From assembly GCA_905215345.1 (NCBI GenBank), contig CAJMPR010000010.1, forward strand, positions 1 to 64,000: a DNA stretch of 64,000 bases, in the 5' to 3' direction. The stretch's first letter is position 1. Each line of letters starts with the position of its first letter. Source of the DNA: an uncultured bacterium (GTDB lineage: Bacteria > Bacteroidota > Bacteroidia > Bacteroidales > Bacteroidaceae). The notes beneath the pieces are model-generated. The model had not been told where the DNA came from. It was given only the letters and a program-made list of their open reading frames with translations, and ran no database searches. Positions 52,325 to 60,299 of this stretch are shown piece after piece. The translations under genes and the position numbers were made by a program.

Positions 52325-52413
52325 TATGTATTGATTATTAGTTTCTTAAATAAAAACAATAAGGAACATGGAAAAGGAAGAGAAATTCCTTTTCGAATCA
52401 ATTATAACAAACT

Positions 52414-52827
52414 TCAAATAAGAATACGCCTGAGCGTATACACATAATATCTATAAGAAAACAGGAGAGGATGTATACAGGAAGTAAGGGAAGGTATCTT
52501 TTCTTCGGAAAGAAGAAGTTTCAATGATTTGACGAGATTAACCGGAATAAAGGAATAGTCGGTTCTTAGATTTTTTGAGCAGGAAGAACTGCGCATTGAG
52601 AAAGGGGGAACCGTATTGGCTCTTTCAGCTTTATAACAACCATGCTCTCTATTTGAAAGTTCTTTCTTAAAATGCCCGGTTTCCGCTGTAGACAGACAAT
52701 CCCGGTTATCGGTATAGTGCAAACTAATGGCGTCGGGACTCTTGCACTCCTTTTGCTTGTTCGGCACAGAGGCGAACTTCGCAATAAGAAATAACCCTAA
52801 CAACATATACAAAATATATTTAGCCAT
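52414..52827 (-). CDS. Small exported protein of unknown function
   Basis: From the ATG at 52827 (MAKYILYMLLGLFLIAKFA) the product is 137 residues. It has a hydrophobic N-terminal segment that can serve as signal peptide or anchor, then a polar, Cys- and Ser-rich body without recognised motifs. A longer frame from 52848 would start upstream of the promoter box at 52836-52843, so the later ATG is preferred. No family was recognised, and composition alone does not exclude that it is non-coding. Confidence 0.5.
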   Translation of the reverse strand: MAKYILYMLLGLFLIAKFASVPNKQKECKSPDAISLHYTDNRDCLSTAETGHFKKELSNREHGCYKAERANTVPPFSMRSSSCSKNLRTDYSFIPVNLVKSLKLLLSEEKIPSLTSCIHPLLFSYRYYVYTLRRILI

Positions 52828-52835
52828 AGTAGCCG

Positions 52836-52843
52836 CAAATATA
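52836..52843 (-). promoter_or_regulatory. -7 box immediately upstream of the small exported protein (TATATTTG)
   Basis: CAAATATA on the plus strand reads TATATTTG leftward, with a start expected about 2 nt before the ATG at 52827. Confidence 0.45.
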
Positions 52844-52857
52844 ATCATTATATTAAA

Positions 52858-52889
52858 AAAGCGACCGCCTTTTTAGTGACAATCGCTTT
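52858..52889 (-). terminator. Terminator of the tRNA-Glu/tRNA-Lys transcript
   Basis: On the minus strand AAAGCGATTGTC pairs fully (three G-U pairs) with GGCGGTCGCTTT around an 8-nt loop, followed by a run of T. Confidence 0.8.
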
Positions 52890-52906
52890 AATTTTAACAA
52901 AGAAAG

Positions 52907-52979
52907 TACACCCTCAGGGACTCGAACCCTGGACCCATTGATTAAGAGTCAATTGCTCTACCAGCTGAGCTAAGAGTGC
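52907..52979 (-). tRNA. tRNA-Lys (anticodon CTT)
   Basis: A 73-nt cloverleaf: acceptor GCACTCT with AGGGTGT, D-arm GCTC...GAGC, anticodon stem TTGA/TCAA around CTCTTAA, T-arm CAGGG-TTCGAGT-CCCTG and discriminator A. CCA is not encoded. It is co-transcribed with tRNA-Glu 16 bp upstream. Confidence 0.95.
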
Positions 52980-52995
52980 ATTATGTCCGAAATCG

Positions 52996-53067
52996 TAGTG
53001 GATACGAGAATCGAACTCGTATTGCATGCGTGAGAGGCATGTGTCCTAACCGTTAGACGAATCCACC
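52996..53067 (-). tRNA. tRNA-Glu (anticodon CTC)
   Basis: A cloverleaf with acceptor GGTGGAT/ATCCACT, anticodon stem CATGC/GCATG around CTCTCAC, T-arm ACGAG-TTCGATT-CTCGT and discriminator A. CCA is not encoded. It is first in the two-tRNA transcript. Confidence 0.95.
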
Positions 53068-53082
53068 GATTTTTAACGGGTG

Positions 53083-53090
53083 CAAAGGTA
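53083..53090 (-). promoter_or_regulatory. Promoter of the tRNA-Glu/tRNA-Lys transcript (TACCTTTG)
   Basis: CAAAGGTA reads TACCTTTG leftward, with TTTTG 19 bp upstream (CAAAA at 53110-53114 on the plus strand). tRNA-Glu starts at 53067. Confidence 0.75.
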
Positions 53091-53119
53091 GAGCCTTTTT
53101 TTTATTATGCAAAACATTT

Positions 53120-53836
53120 CTATATTTTTTTTCTTTTCCATTCGGCAAATGTATCTACAATAGTAATGCCACTGGAAGTGCCTATCCGCGTAGCACCGAC
53201 GCGTATCATAGCCAATGCCGTATCAAGGTCCCTGATACCACCGGCAGCTTTTACCCCAATCTTGTTACCTACCACGCTACGCATCAGTGCCACGTCTTCC
53301 ACGGTTGCCCCGGCAGTACCGAATCCCGTAGAAGTCTTTACAAAATCCACACCGGCATCGCGGGCGATGCAACAAACGGTTCTCTTTTCTTCATCCGTCA
53401 GATAACAAGTTTCCAAAATCACTTTGCAAATAACGCCTTTCGGACGGCAGATAGCTACCATATCTTCTATTTCTCTTTTTACAATATCCAGTTGACCTTT
53501 CTGCAAAGCACGCACGTTGATTACTGTATCTATCTCGGTGGCTCCCTTTTCAATGGCATCACGTGTTTCAAAGGCTTTACACTCCGTCGTTGTTTGTCCC
53601 AAAGGAAAACCAATAGCCGCCCCTATCCTCACCTGAGAGCCTTTCAGCAGGCGCACACATATCTCTACTTCCGCCGGATTGATAGCTACCATAGCAAAGC
53701 CATACTCACGTGCCTCCCGACACAGTTTTTCTATATCGACAACTGTACCGAACGGTTTCAGAAACGTATGGTCTATCATTCCTGCCAACTGTTCCACCGT
53801 CATATTATCTACATTTATCATTTCTATATTACTCAT
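53120..53836 (-). CDS. deoC: Deoxyribose-phosphate aldolase (DeoC family)
   Basis: A 238-residue class I aldolase. The Schiff-base Lys lies in DFVKTSTGFGTAGAT, the second Lys region in GVICKVILETCYL and the catalytic Asp in EIDTVINV. The enzyme normally cleaves 2-deoxyribose-5-phosphate to glyceraldehyde-3-phosphate and acetaldehyde. Here it is the last gene of a kinase-dehydrogenase operon rather than of a nucleoside operon, so it may cleave a different phosphorylated keto-sugar. Its ATG overlaps the dehydrogenase stop by 1 bp. Confidence 0.92.
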   Translation of the reverse strand: MSNIEMINVDNMTVEQLAGMIDHTFLKPFGTVVDIEKLCREAREYGFAMVAINPAEVEICVRLLKGSQVRIGAAIGFPLGQTTTECKAFETRDAIEKGATEIDTVINVRALQKGQLDIVKREIEDMVAICRPKGVICKVILETCYLTDEEKRTVCCIARDAGVDFVKTSTGFGTAGATVEDVALMRSVVGNKIGVKAAGGIRDLDTALAMIRVGATRIGTSSGITIVDTFAEWKRKKI

Positions 53837-54864
53837 TAAAAGGTTAATGTTACTTTGATTGCTTTATTTCGCCTTACTGCTTCAAAAGCTTCTGTTATCT
53901 CACTTATCTTGAACCGATGGCTTACAAATTCCTCCGCTTTTAATTTCCCGGATTCAATCCACTCAGCCAGTAATCCCATCGAACGACGTTCTTCCGAGCG
54001 TGTGGGCCATTGGTGCATGTGTAGATTGAAGTTAAGGGGTGCTCTTGAAATCTCCAATAACGGGTTTTTCGTCATCACACCATAGACACATACATCTCCG
54101 GCAAATTTTACCAACTCCAATGCATTATTGACAATACTTTCCAATCCTACGGCATCAATCACCGTATCATAACTGCGTGCCCGGCTTGTAAGAAACTCCT
54201 GTCTTTCCACTTCAGCAGAAAGGTAAGTGTTCAAGGCTCCCATACTTTTCGCCACTTCCAACTTGGCAGGCTCACGATCTACAATATCTATCTGCGACAA
54301 ACCGAACAAGCTACCCAACTTCACAAAACTTAATCCCACCGGTCCTGCTCCAAACACTAAAATCTTCTTTCCCGGTTGCAGGCCGAACTCTTTAAAGCTC
54401 CCCAGTACTTCCCTCCATGTACATGCCAATACCCCCTCTTCGGCAGGTACAGATGCCGGTATGGCGTTCTGTATCTCAAAGCAATTCGCCCACCCGTGGG
54501 CTTCATCTGCAATACCTTCTTTTACCATGACGTCATGATCGTTGGCTATCACATATTCACTGAAACCACCCCAACCGGCAGCCAGTTCATTACCAAAGTC
54601 ATTCAAGCCTCCAATCACGCGATCACCGGGTTTAAAGCTCTCTACTTTGCTACCCACAGCTTCCACAATACCTACAGTTTCATGTCCCAACGCTAACGGA
54701 TAAGTATCCACACCGGGAAAATGTCCGTTTAACAACTTACTGTCGGTCGAGTTGCAAAGAGCTACCATTTCAGTTTTCACCAAAGCCTGATAGGGAGAAG
54801 GTACAGGCTTCGCCACCTCTTTTACTTCCAGTTCTCCCGGACGGGTTACAACTACACATTTCAT
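53836..54864 (-). CDS. Zinc-type alcohol/polyol dehydrogenase lacking the structural-zinc cysteines
   Basis: A 342-residue medium-chain dehydrogenase. The catalytic zinc site is marked by ALCNSTDSKLL (Cys) and LALGHETVGIVEAVGS (GHE). The coenzyme domain follows with VFGAGPVGLSFVKLGSLFG and the acidic DIVDREPAKLEV, favouring NAD+. The four-cysteine structural-zinc lobe usual in this family is missing. It resembles polyol-phosphate and sugar-alcohol dehydrogenases, but the substrate is open. It lies between an FGGY kinase and a DeoC aldolase, suggesting it oxidises the phosphorylated product of the kinase. Confidence 0.85.
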   Translation of the reverse strand: MKCVVVTRPGELEVKEVAKPVPSPYQALVKTEMVALCNSTDSKLLNGHFPGVDTYPLALGHETVGIVEAVGSKVESFKPGDRVIGGLNDFGNELAAGWGGFSEYVIANDHDVMVKEGIADEAHGWANCFEIQNAIPASVPAEEGVLACTWREVLGSFKEFGLQPGKKILVFGAGPVGLSFVKLGSLFGLSQIDIVDREPAKLEVAKSMGALNTYLSAEVERQEFLTSRARSYDTVIDAVGLESIVNNALELVKFAGDVCVYGVMTKNPLLEISRAPLNFNLHMHQWPTRSEERRSMGLLAEWIESGKLKAEEFVSHRFKISEITEAFEAVRRNKAIKVTLTF

Positions 54865-54878
54865 AATTATCCCTTCAT

Positions 54879-56399
54879 TTAATTATTGAATTTTGCCATC
54901 TCCGTATACAAGTCCTCCAACGCCCAATAAGCCTGGTCAAAGACTTGCATCCACTCCTGATATCGCTTCCGGCTGCGTTCATCCGGATGCACCACGCCTA
55001 CGGTATGAATGAAACGTTCCGTCACACTGAAGTCCTTAAAAAGCCCTACACCGATACCGCCCAATATTGCAGCTCCAATCGAAGTCGCCTCTTCCAAATA
55101 ATTGGGTATCAAGATATCCGTCTGATAAATATCCGCCATCATCTGCCGCCATACCTGACTCTTCGCCCCGCCGCCTATCACCGTCATTTCTTCAATAGGT
55201 ACATGATTGCGGAATATATTTACGATGTACCCCAGATTCAGTGTGATTCCCTCCATTACCGCCCGCATTACATCAGCGTGTGTATGGGCCAGATTCAGCC
55301 CAATGAGAGCACCCTTGGCATCGGCGTTCCAACGCGGACTTCGTTCACCCATCATATAAGGCAGAAATAACAATCCGTTTGCCCCGACGGGAGATGTTTC
55401 GACGGCAGCATTTACAAAATCAAAGGTAGTTCCCCCGGCCTCTTTTGCCAAACGCTGTTCATGACGACACAATTGGGATACCGCCCAGTTGAAAGCTGCT
55501 CCCGCCGCTTGCATAGAACCTGACGGATGTAACATTCCCGGTACCACATGCGCCCAGTTCATAGTACGTTGTTTCGCATCTACAATCGGTTTTTCCACCG
55601 TCAGAGCCACCCATGAAGATGAACCCAAATAGTTATAAGCACTGCCCGGAGTTACACAGCCTACTCCTACTCCGGCACAACTACCGTCACCGCCACCACA
55701 CACTACTGCCGTGCCAACTTTCAATCCGGTAAATTGTGCAGCCTCATCGGTTATCTCTCCGATGATATCAATAGAGCGATGTACCTCAGGAAACAATGAC
55801 TGGTCAAGTTGCGCCAGCTCCAGAATTTCGTCCGACCACTCCCATCGGTTCAGGTCATAGGCGTTTGTTCCCGAAGCATCTGAAGGATCAGTAGCCATCA
55901 CTCCACACAATTTAAAATTAATATAGTCTTTTGCATTCAAGACCTTATAAGTTGCTGCAAATACATCCAGTTCGTGCCTCCGTACCCACATCAGTTTCGT
56001 CAGAGTATAGACCGCATTCAACCTATGCCCGGTAATAGCGTAGAAACGCGACAAATCAATACGCTCCCTCATCCAGGCTTCTTCTTCCACCGAACGCTGG
56101 TCGCAATACAAAATATGTCGCCGTAACGGTCGTCCATACTTGTCTACACACAAACATCCCATCATCTGGCCGCTTAATGCCACCGACACAATATTTTCCG
56201 CTCCCACTCGTCCCACCATCTCACGGGTCGTATCGGCTACCGCCTGCCACCAGTCCTCAGGGTCCTGTTCCGCCCGGTTACCAACCTCGTAATAAGTTGA
56301 ATAACTTACGGTGATAGACGCTACCATTTTACCTTCTTCCGAGAACAAAGTCGCTTTATTGCCACTTGTTCCCAAGTCATGAGCTAATATATATTTCAT
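54879..56399 (-). CDS. FGGY-family carbohydrate kinase (xylulokinase-like)
   Basis: A 506-residue sugar kinase of the ASKHA fold. It has the phosphate-1 motif AHDLGTSGNKATLF, ALSGQMMGCL, the catalytic Asp region ATDPSDASGTNAYDL, the phosphate-2 motif VCGGGDGSCAG, and the FGGY signature MTVIGGGAKSQVWRQMMADI. Overall it is closest in feel to xylulokinases, but FGGY kinases cover many sugars and polyols. The gene order (small membrane proteins, kinase, dehydrogenase, aldolase) makes it the likely first catabolic step after uptake. Confidence 0.88.
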   Translation of the reverse strand: MKYILAHDLGTSGNKATLFSEEGKMVASITVSYSTYYEVGNRAEQDPEDWWQAVADTTREMVGRVGAENIVSVALSGQMMGCLCVDKYGRPLRRHILYCDQRSVEEEAWMRERIDLSRFYAITGHRLNAVYTLTKLMWVRRHELDVFAATYKVLNAKDYINFKLCGVMATDPSDASGTNAYDLNRWEWSDEILELAQLDQSLFPEVHRSIDIIGEITDEAAQFTGLKVGTAVVCGGGDGSCAGVGVGCVTPGSAYNYLGSSSWVALTVEKPIVDAKQRTMNWAHVVPGMLHPSGSMQAAGAAFNWAVSQLCRHEQRLAKEAGGTTFDFVNAAVETSPVGANGLLFLPYMMGERSPRWNADAKGALIGLNLAHTHADVMRAVMEGITLNLGYIVNIFRNHVPIEEMTVIGGGAKSQVWRQMMADIYQTDILIPNYLEEATSIGAAILGGIGVGLFKDFSVTERFIHTVGVVHPDERSRKRYQEWMQVFDQAYWALEDLYTEMAKFNN

Positions 56400-56414
56400 A
56401 ATTTTATTCCTTTA

Positions 56415-56894
56415 TTATAAATTGGCATTAGTAAATCCGGTCAGTCCGGCAAGAATACCGCCCACCGTTCCACCCAGCAAAATTACGATCCAACGTGGAA
56501 AAGCTTCTTTTAGCATGGCTATACGACAACCTTTCCCCGCCGATAACAAATGAAACAGGGCAAATCCCATGGCAATGGACCATCCCATGTCTACCCACGG
56601 CGCTGAACCGTAAAGCCCCTGATGTATCAATCCGAATTGCTTACCATTACCAGCGTCATCCAAAGCCAACCCTGCCGATACACCATATCCGGGCAATTTA
56701 TGATTAATAAGCCAACAAGTTCCTATTAGCAAAGCGGCAGCAATAAAGCCACCTATCGGACCAAAATCTTTCACCAGCCTCGGCCAACAGACCAGCACAG
56801 CAAATGTCACACAAAATGCGCCAAAAACGGATGTAATAATCGCTGCATTGTACATCCCCAAAAATTCATTGTATTGTTGTAACCACTCTCCCAT
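56415..56894 (-). CDS. Small membrane protein, putative transporter subunit B (Lin0368-like?)
   Basis: From the ATG at 56894 (MGEWLQQYNEFLGMY) the product is 159 residues with four hydrophobic helices. It contains FGPIGGFIAAALLIGTCWLINH, which parallels YGIMGGWLAAALLIGIMWYMNH in the protein before it, so the pair are homologues. WVDMGWSIAMGFALFHLLS resembles, from memory, the Lin0368-type putative glycerol transporter subunits of Listeria; this is unverified. A longer frame from 57056 overlaps the upstream gene and is rejected. The start overlaps the preceding stop by 1 bp. Confidence 0.65.
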   Translation of the reverse strand: MGEWLQQYNEFLGMYNAAIITSVFGAFCVTFAVLVCWPRLVKDFGPIGGFIAAALLIGTCWLINHKLPGYGVSAGLALDDAGNGKQFGLIHQGLYGSAPWVDMGWSIAMGFALFHLLSAGKGCRIAMLKEAFPRWIVILLGGTVGGILAGLTGFTNANL

Positions 56895-57256
56895 CACGCG
56901 CTCTCCTTTTCTTTTTGCAAATACCAAACTGCCACACCGGCCAAAGCACCGCCTATCAGGCAACACATCAACGTGGGCATAGCACTCAATACCGCATTTA
57001 TGTCTCCCCGAAAACGGACGACTCCCCAAGCAATACCCGATGCACCGATACACCAACCTTGGTCAAGCCACATTCTCCCCTCAGGATTATTAATGACCCC
57101 ATTCCAATGGTTCATGTACCACATGATACCAATCAGCAAAGCCGCCGCCAGCCAACCTCCCATAATTCCATACGATTTCCACAATTCCGGCCAGATACAG
57201 AAAGCAAAACCACCGCAGATAGCGGAGCCTATAAAAGTAGATAAATGTCTTTTCAT
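56894..57256 (-). CDS. Small membrane protein, putative transporter subunit A
   Basis: A 120-residue protein with about four hydrophobic segments and the shared motif SYGIMGGWLAAALLIGIMWY, so it is a short paralogue of the next gene product. WLDQGWCIGASGIAWGVV matches WVDMGWSIAMGFALF there. Two small homologous membrane proteins translated in overlap suggest a heteromeric channel or carrier for the substrate of the downstream kinase. No classical transporter is encoded in the operon, supporting that role by elimination only. Confidence 0.65.
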   Translation of the reverse strand: MKRHLSTFIGSAICGGFAFCIWPELWKSYGIMGGWLAAALLIGIMWYMNHWNGVINNPEGRMWLDQGWCIGASGIAWGVVRFRGDINAVLSAMPTLMCCLIGGALAGVAVWYLQKEKESA

Positions 57257-57275
57257 GTCAATCCGAATAAAAAAA

Positions 57276-58358
57276 TCAAGGATTCAGTTCCATTTGGGCA
57301 AGTGTATAAGGACGGTCATGTTTTGTATTCACCTTATCCGGTCCCGTTACAATATCAAAACAGGAGATAATCAATTTATCGTTCCACACAATCGGTTCTC
57401 CGGGCTGATCCAAACCGCCATCACTACCATCACAATCAGGACTTTGAGCAATACGTTTTACCACCCCATCCGGAGTAATCCGGGCAATAGCATTTACTGA
57501 GAAGTCTGCTACATACATATTTCCAGCATCATCCATACAGATGCCGTCCGTAGTAGTCAGTTGTTCACTATCTTGTGCCCATATCGTGTTCCCTGTAACG
57601 TTTCCAGCATCATCGAATGTTATTTTATGAATAGCTCCATCACCAAAATTACCTACATACAGATTTCCGGATTTATCAAAAACTATACCATCCAACCCAT
57701 ACTGAACCTGTGGATTATGCGTAATTACTGTGGTAATCAATGAAACATCATTCTCCGTATTACTCACCTTCACATTCACATCATTTTCGTCAAAGCGATA
57801 AACGCCGCTCACCAACAATCCTTCCTTTGACAAGATGCCCGATAGAGAACTCTGTGTAACATACACTTTCCCATTATGCACCCGTACGCCGTTAGGATGT
57901 TCCATGCCCGAAGCCACGGTAATTGTCTCTTTCAGTTTTCCATCCTTCCCAAAAACAAGTTTTAGTAAACGTCCTTTATTTTTTCCCTGTTTGCTGCCAC
58001 TCCATCCTTGATTATCACAGACGTACAAATCCCCCTTTTCATTAAAGGCTATCCCCATAGGACACGCCAAACCGGTTTCAGGTAACACTGGCACCTCCAA
58101 CCATTTAGTAATCTGTTTATCAGCGGTTATACGCATCAGACAAGCCGGTTTGGAGGGATCGGCAAAGTTAGGGCAGGCCAGAATCAAATCTCCATTGGAT
58201 GCTATCGCCATACCATCAGGCGTAGGACACTCATCCGGAAGTTCCATAAATAAGGTGGTAGTTTGAAGCTCGCAGTCATCTTTGGTATCCGACTGTTTCT
58301 GTCTACATCCTATCCAAAGTAATGAAAGCAATGCGATGCACAATAGTTTTGTCTTCAT
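57276..58358 (-). CDS. SMP-30/NHL-type beta-propeller lipoprotein
   Basis: From the ATG at 58358 (MKTKLLCIALLSLLWIGC) the product is 360 residues with a lipobox at Cys18. A six-bladed propeller of the SMP-30/gluconolactonase/LRE class follows: CPTPDGMAIASNGDLILACP, CPMGIAFNEKGDLYVCDNQG, EHPNGVRVHNGKVYVTQ, YGLDGIVFDKSGNLYVGNFG and TTDGICMDDAGNMYVADFS mark the blades. It may be a periplasmic or surface lactonase or a sugar-binding propeller. It is the first gene of the six-gene operon, with a promoter at 58395-58402. An upstream ATG at 58406 is rejected because it precedes that promoter. Confidence 0.82.
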   Translation of the reverse strand: MKTKLLCIALLSLLWIGCRQKQSDTKDDCELQTTTLFMELPDECPTPDGMAIASNGDLILACPNFADPSKPACLMRITADKQITKWLEVPVLPETGLACPMGIAFNEKGDLYVCDNQGWSGSKQGKNKGRLLKLVFGKDGKLKETITVASGMEHPNGVRVHNGKVYVTQSSLSGILSKEGLLVSGVYRFDENDVNVKVSNTENDVSLITTVITHNPQVQYGLDGIVFDKSGNLYVGNFGDGAIHKITFDDAGNVTGNTIWAQDSEQLTTTDGICMDDAGNMYVADFSVNAIARITPDGVVKRIAQSPDCDGSDGGLDQPGEPIVWNDKLIISCFDIVTGPDKVNTKHDRPYTLAQMELNP

Positions 58359-58394
58359 GATATAATAAGTTAAGAATATACATTTTCTTACCGA

Positions 58395-58402
58395 CAAATG
58401 TA
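58395..58402 (-). promoter_or_regulatory. -7 box of the sugar/polyol operon (TACATTTG)
   Basis: CAAATGTA on the plus strand reads TACATTTG leftward, 36 bp before the lipoprotein ATG at 58358. Confidence 0.6.
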
Positions 58403-58520
58403 GCACACCTTGCCTTATCGCCTTTTTAATATTATCTCAATCATTTGAAAATATATTCCAATAGCCCTGAAGAATGGGAAAAAGCATCAAAAAAAAGTAT
58501 TATGAAGTATATAAAAGAGA

Positions 58521-58550
58521 AAAGCATCGATTTTTTCAAACCGATGCTTT
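58521..58550 (-). terminator. Terminator of tRNA-Ser
   Basis: AAAGCATCG (58521-58529) and CGATGCTTT (58542-58550) form a 9-bp stem just after the tRNA. On the minus strand it is followed by a T-rich stretch. Confidence 0.7.
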
Positions 58551-58564
58551 CATTTTGTTCCTTG

Positions 58565-58651
58565 CGGAAGCTGGGGGATTCGAACCCCCGGTACAGTTAC
58601 CCGTACGTCAGTTTAGCAAACTGGTGGTTTCAGCCACTCACCCAAACTTCC
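58565..58651 (-). tRNA. tRNA-Ser (anticodon GCT)
   Basis: An 87-nt class II tRNA: acceptor GGAAGTT/AGCTTCC, anticodon stem CAGT/ACTG around TTGCTAA, a long variable arm (ACGTACGGGTAACTGTAC region), T-arm GGGGG-TTCGAAT-CCCCC and discriminator G. CCA is not encoded. Confidence 0.95.
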
Positions 58652-58682
58652 TTAGTAACCAACATTCTTCTCAAATGCGGTG

Positions 58683-58690
58683 CAAATGTA
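58683..58690 (-). promoter_or_regulatory. Promoter of tRNA-Ser (TACATTTG)
   Basis: CAAATGTA reads TACATTTG leftward, with TTTG 20 bp upstream (CAAA at 58711-58714 on the plus strand). The tRNA begins at 58651. Confidence 0.7.
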
Positions 58691-58837
58691 TGGTAAACTT
58701 TTGGACTGTGCAAATCTTTCCCACATAAATTTTCAGACATTTTCGTAAGAAAAGAGATAAACTGTTAACACTCAAATTCTAATCGAACAGAAAAAAATAA
58801 TTCCAATCGATAATTATCAAACGCAGCTACCCAGGTA

Positions 58838-60178
58838 TCATTTTATGAAACTCTTGTTTAACCACTTCAAACTATACCAACGACGCACAAAGATAAATCC
58901 CCGTATATTCTCGTCCAGCAAAAAAGCAACCCACATACCACAAATACCCCAGCCCAAAGGAATACCAAAGATATAACCCAAACCTACTGCTACACTCCAC
59001 ATAACAACCAATCCCACGTAAAAAGGATAATTGACATCACCTGCCGCACGCAAAGCATTCGTAGCAAAAATATTAATGGGACGCCCCACTTCAAGAAGAA
59101 TATCAATAAACAGAATTGCGACTCCCATGCGAATAATTTCGGGATTCGAAGTCAACCAACCGAGAATTACGTGCCCGAAGAGAGCAAGTACACAAGAAAG
59201 GATAACGGTTATCATAACCGACTTCTTCATAACGTATTTGCCCATAAGAAAAGCAGCATGTGGCTTTTTCTCACCTATCAGATGTCCGATACAGATAGCT
59301 CCTCCCTGCGCCATGGATATGCTAAACAAATACGCAAACATAATAATATTAACACAATAGGTACGCGTGGCAAGTGCTTCCACGCCCAACATATTAATAA
59401 AGAAAGTAATAACCACTTGCGAAGAGCTGTATGATAATTGCTCGCCGGCAGAAGGAAGTCCCACTCTCATCAAATTCTTAAGTTCAATCCATGGGAACGG
59501 ACGGAAATAAACCAACGGGAAACGATGGATATGTTTGCGGAACAAGATTACAAACAGAATCACCATTGAAACTCCACGACTGAAAGCTGTTGATATAGCC
59601 GCACCCTCCACACCCAGCTCGGGAAAACCGAAGCGTCCGAAGATTAAGGAATAGTTACCTACTATATTAAGGATATTAACGACCACAGTAACCAACATGG
59701 GATACACTGCCTTATTAGCACTACGCAGCGATGCTGAGAGCGTAAGCGACAATGCCTGAAAAAATGCAAAAGCACCTACAATTCGCATATAATCCAAACC
59801 ATCCTGCATCAACTCGGAAGTAAGACCCATCATACGAAGAATCGGTCCTGCACAGGAGTACAAAAAGAAGCTGACCGTAACGCCTATCACCAGATTAACA
59901 AGAATAGACACTCCTACTACCTGTACCACTTTCTTATGCAGTCGAGCTCCGAGATATTGAGAGCAAAGTACAGAAGTTCCGAGATTAATAACCTCAAATA
60001 CCAGAAATGTCAACATAATAATCTGATTGACCACTCCAACGGCAGCCACACTATTGTCCGAATGCCGGCTCAACATAATAGTATCCACCGCACCAAGCAT
60101 CATAATAAGCAACGTCTCTATAAAGATAGGAGCCGCCAATTTAGCGAGTTGCTTCTTCAAACTTTCTTGTTGTATCAT
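58838..60178 (-). CDS. MATE family efflux transporter (second copy type)
   Basis: A 446-residue, 12-helix exporter. It has the N-terminal AAPIFIETLLIMMLGAVDTIMLS and the repeat-half start MRVGLPSAGEQLSYSSSQV typical of MATE proteins, including the conserved Gly/Pro of the first helices. It differs clearly from the MATE at 10196-11524 (different N-terminal and loop sequences), so the two are not recent duplicates. It is divergent from a Crp/Fnr regulator gene, and the two promoters lie about 50 bp apart. Regulation by that neighbour is possible. Confidence 0.92.
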   Translation of the reverse strand: MIQQESLKKQLAKLAAPIFIETLLIMMLGAVDTIMLSRHSDNSVAAVGVVNQIIMLTFLVFEVINLGTSVLCSQYLGARLHKKVVQVVGVSILVNLVIGVTVSFFLYSCAGPILRMMGLTSELMQDGLDYMRIVGAFAFFQALSLTLSASLRSANKAVYPMLVTVVVNILNIVGNYSLIFGRFGFPELGVEGAAISTAFSRGVSMVILFVILFRKHIHRFPLVYFRPFPWIELKNLMRVGLPSAGEQLSYSSSQVVITFFINMLGVEALATRTYCVNIIMFAYLFSISMAQGGAICIGHLIGEKKPHAAFLMGKYVMKKSVMITVILSCVLALFGHVILGWLTSNPEIIRMGVAILFIDILLEVGRPINIFATNALRAAGDVNYPFYVGLVVMWSVAVGLGYIFGIPLGWGICGMWVAFLLDENIRGFIFVRRWYSLKWLNKSFIK

Positions 60179-60210
60179 TATCTGTGGGATGTGCTATGAT
60201 AAAAATCGTG

Positions 60211-60218
60211 CAAAGATA
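60211..60218 (-). promoter_or_regulatory. -7 box for the MATE gene (TATCTTTG)
   Basis: CAAAGATA on the plus strand reads TATCTTTG leftward, 32 bp before the ATG at 60178. Confidence 0.65.
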
Positions 60219-60265
60219 CGGAAAGGAAAGAAAGATAGAGTTGATACATATCAAATAAAATTTTC

Positions 60266-60273
60266 TATCTTTG
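60266..60273 (+). promoter_or_regulatory. Promoter of the Crp/Fnr gene (TATCTTTG)
   Basis: A perfect -7 box with TTG at 60241-60243, 22 bp upstream. The ATG at 60300 follows at a normal distance. Confidence 0.65.
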
Positions 60274-60299
60274 CGGGCAAAAGAACCGACTTGACTGTT

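Noticed and set aside
60027..60299. N-terminal extension of the Crp/Fnr gene
   Set aside because: It would run antisense through the MATE gene and its promoter. The ATG at 60300 has a promoter at the right distance.
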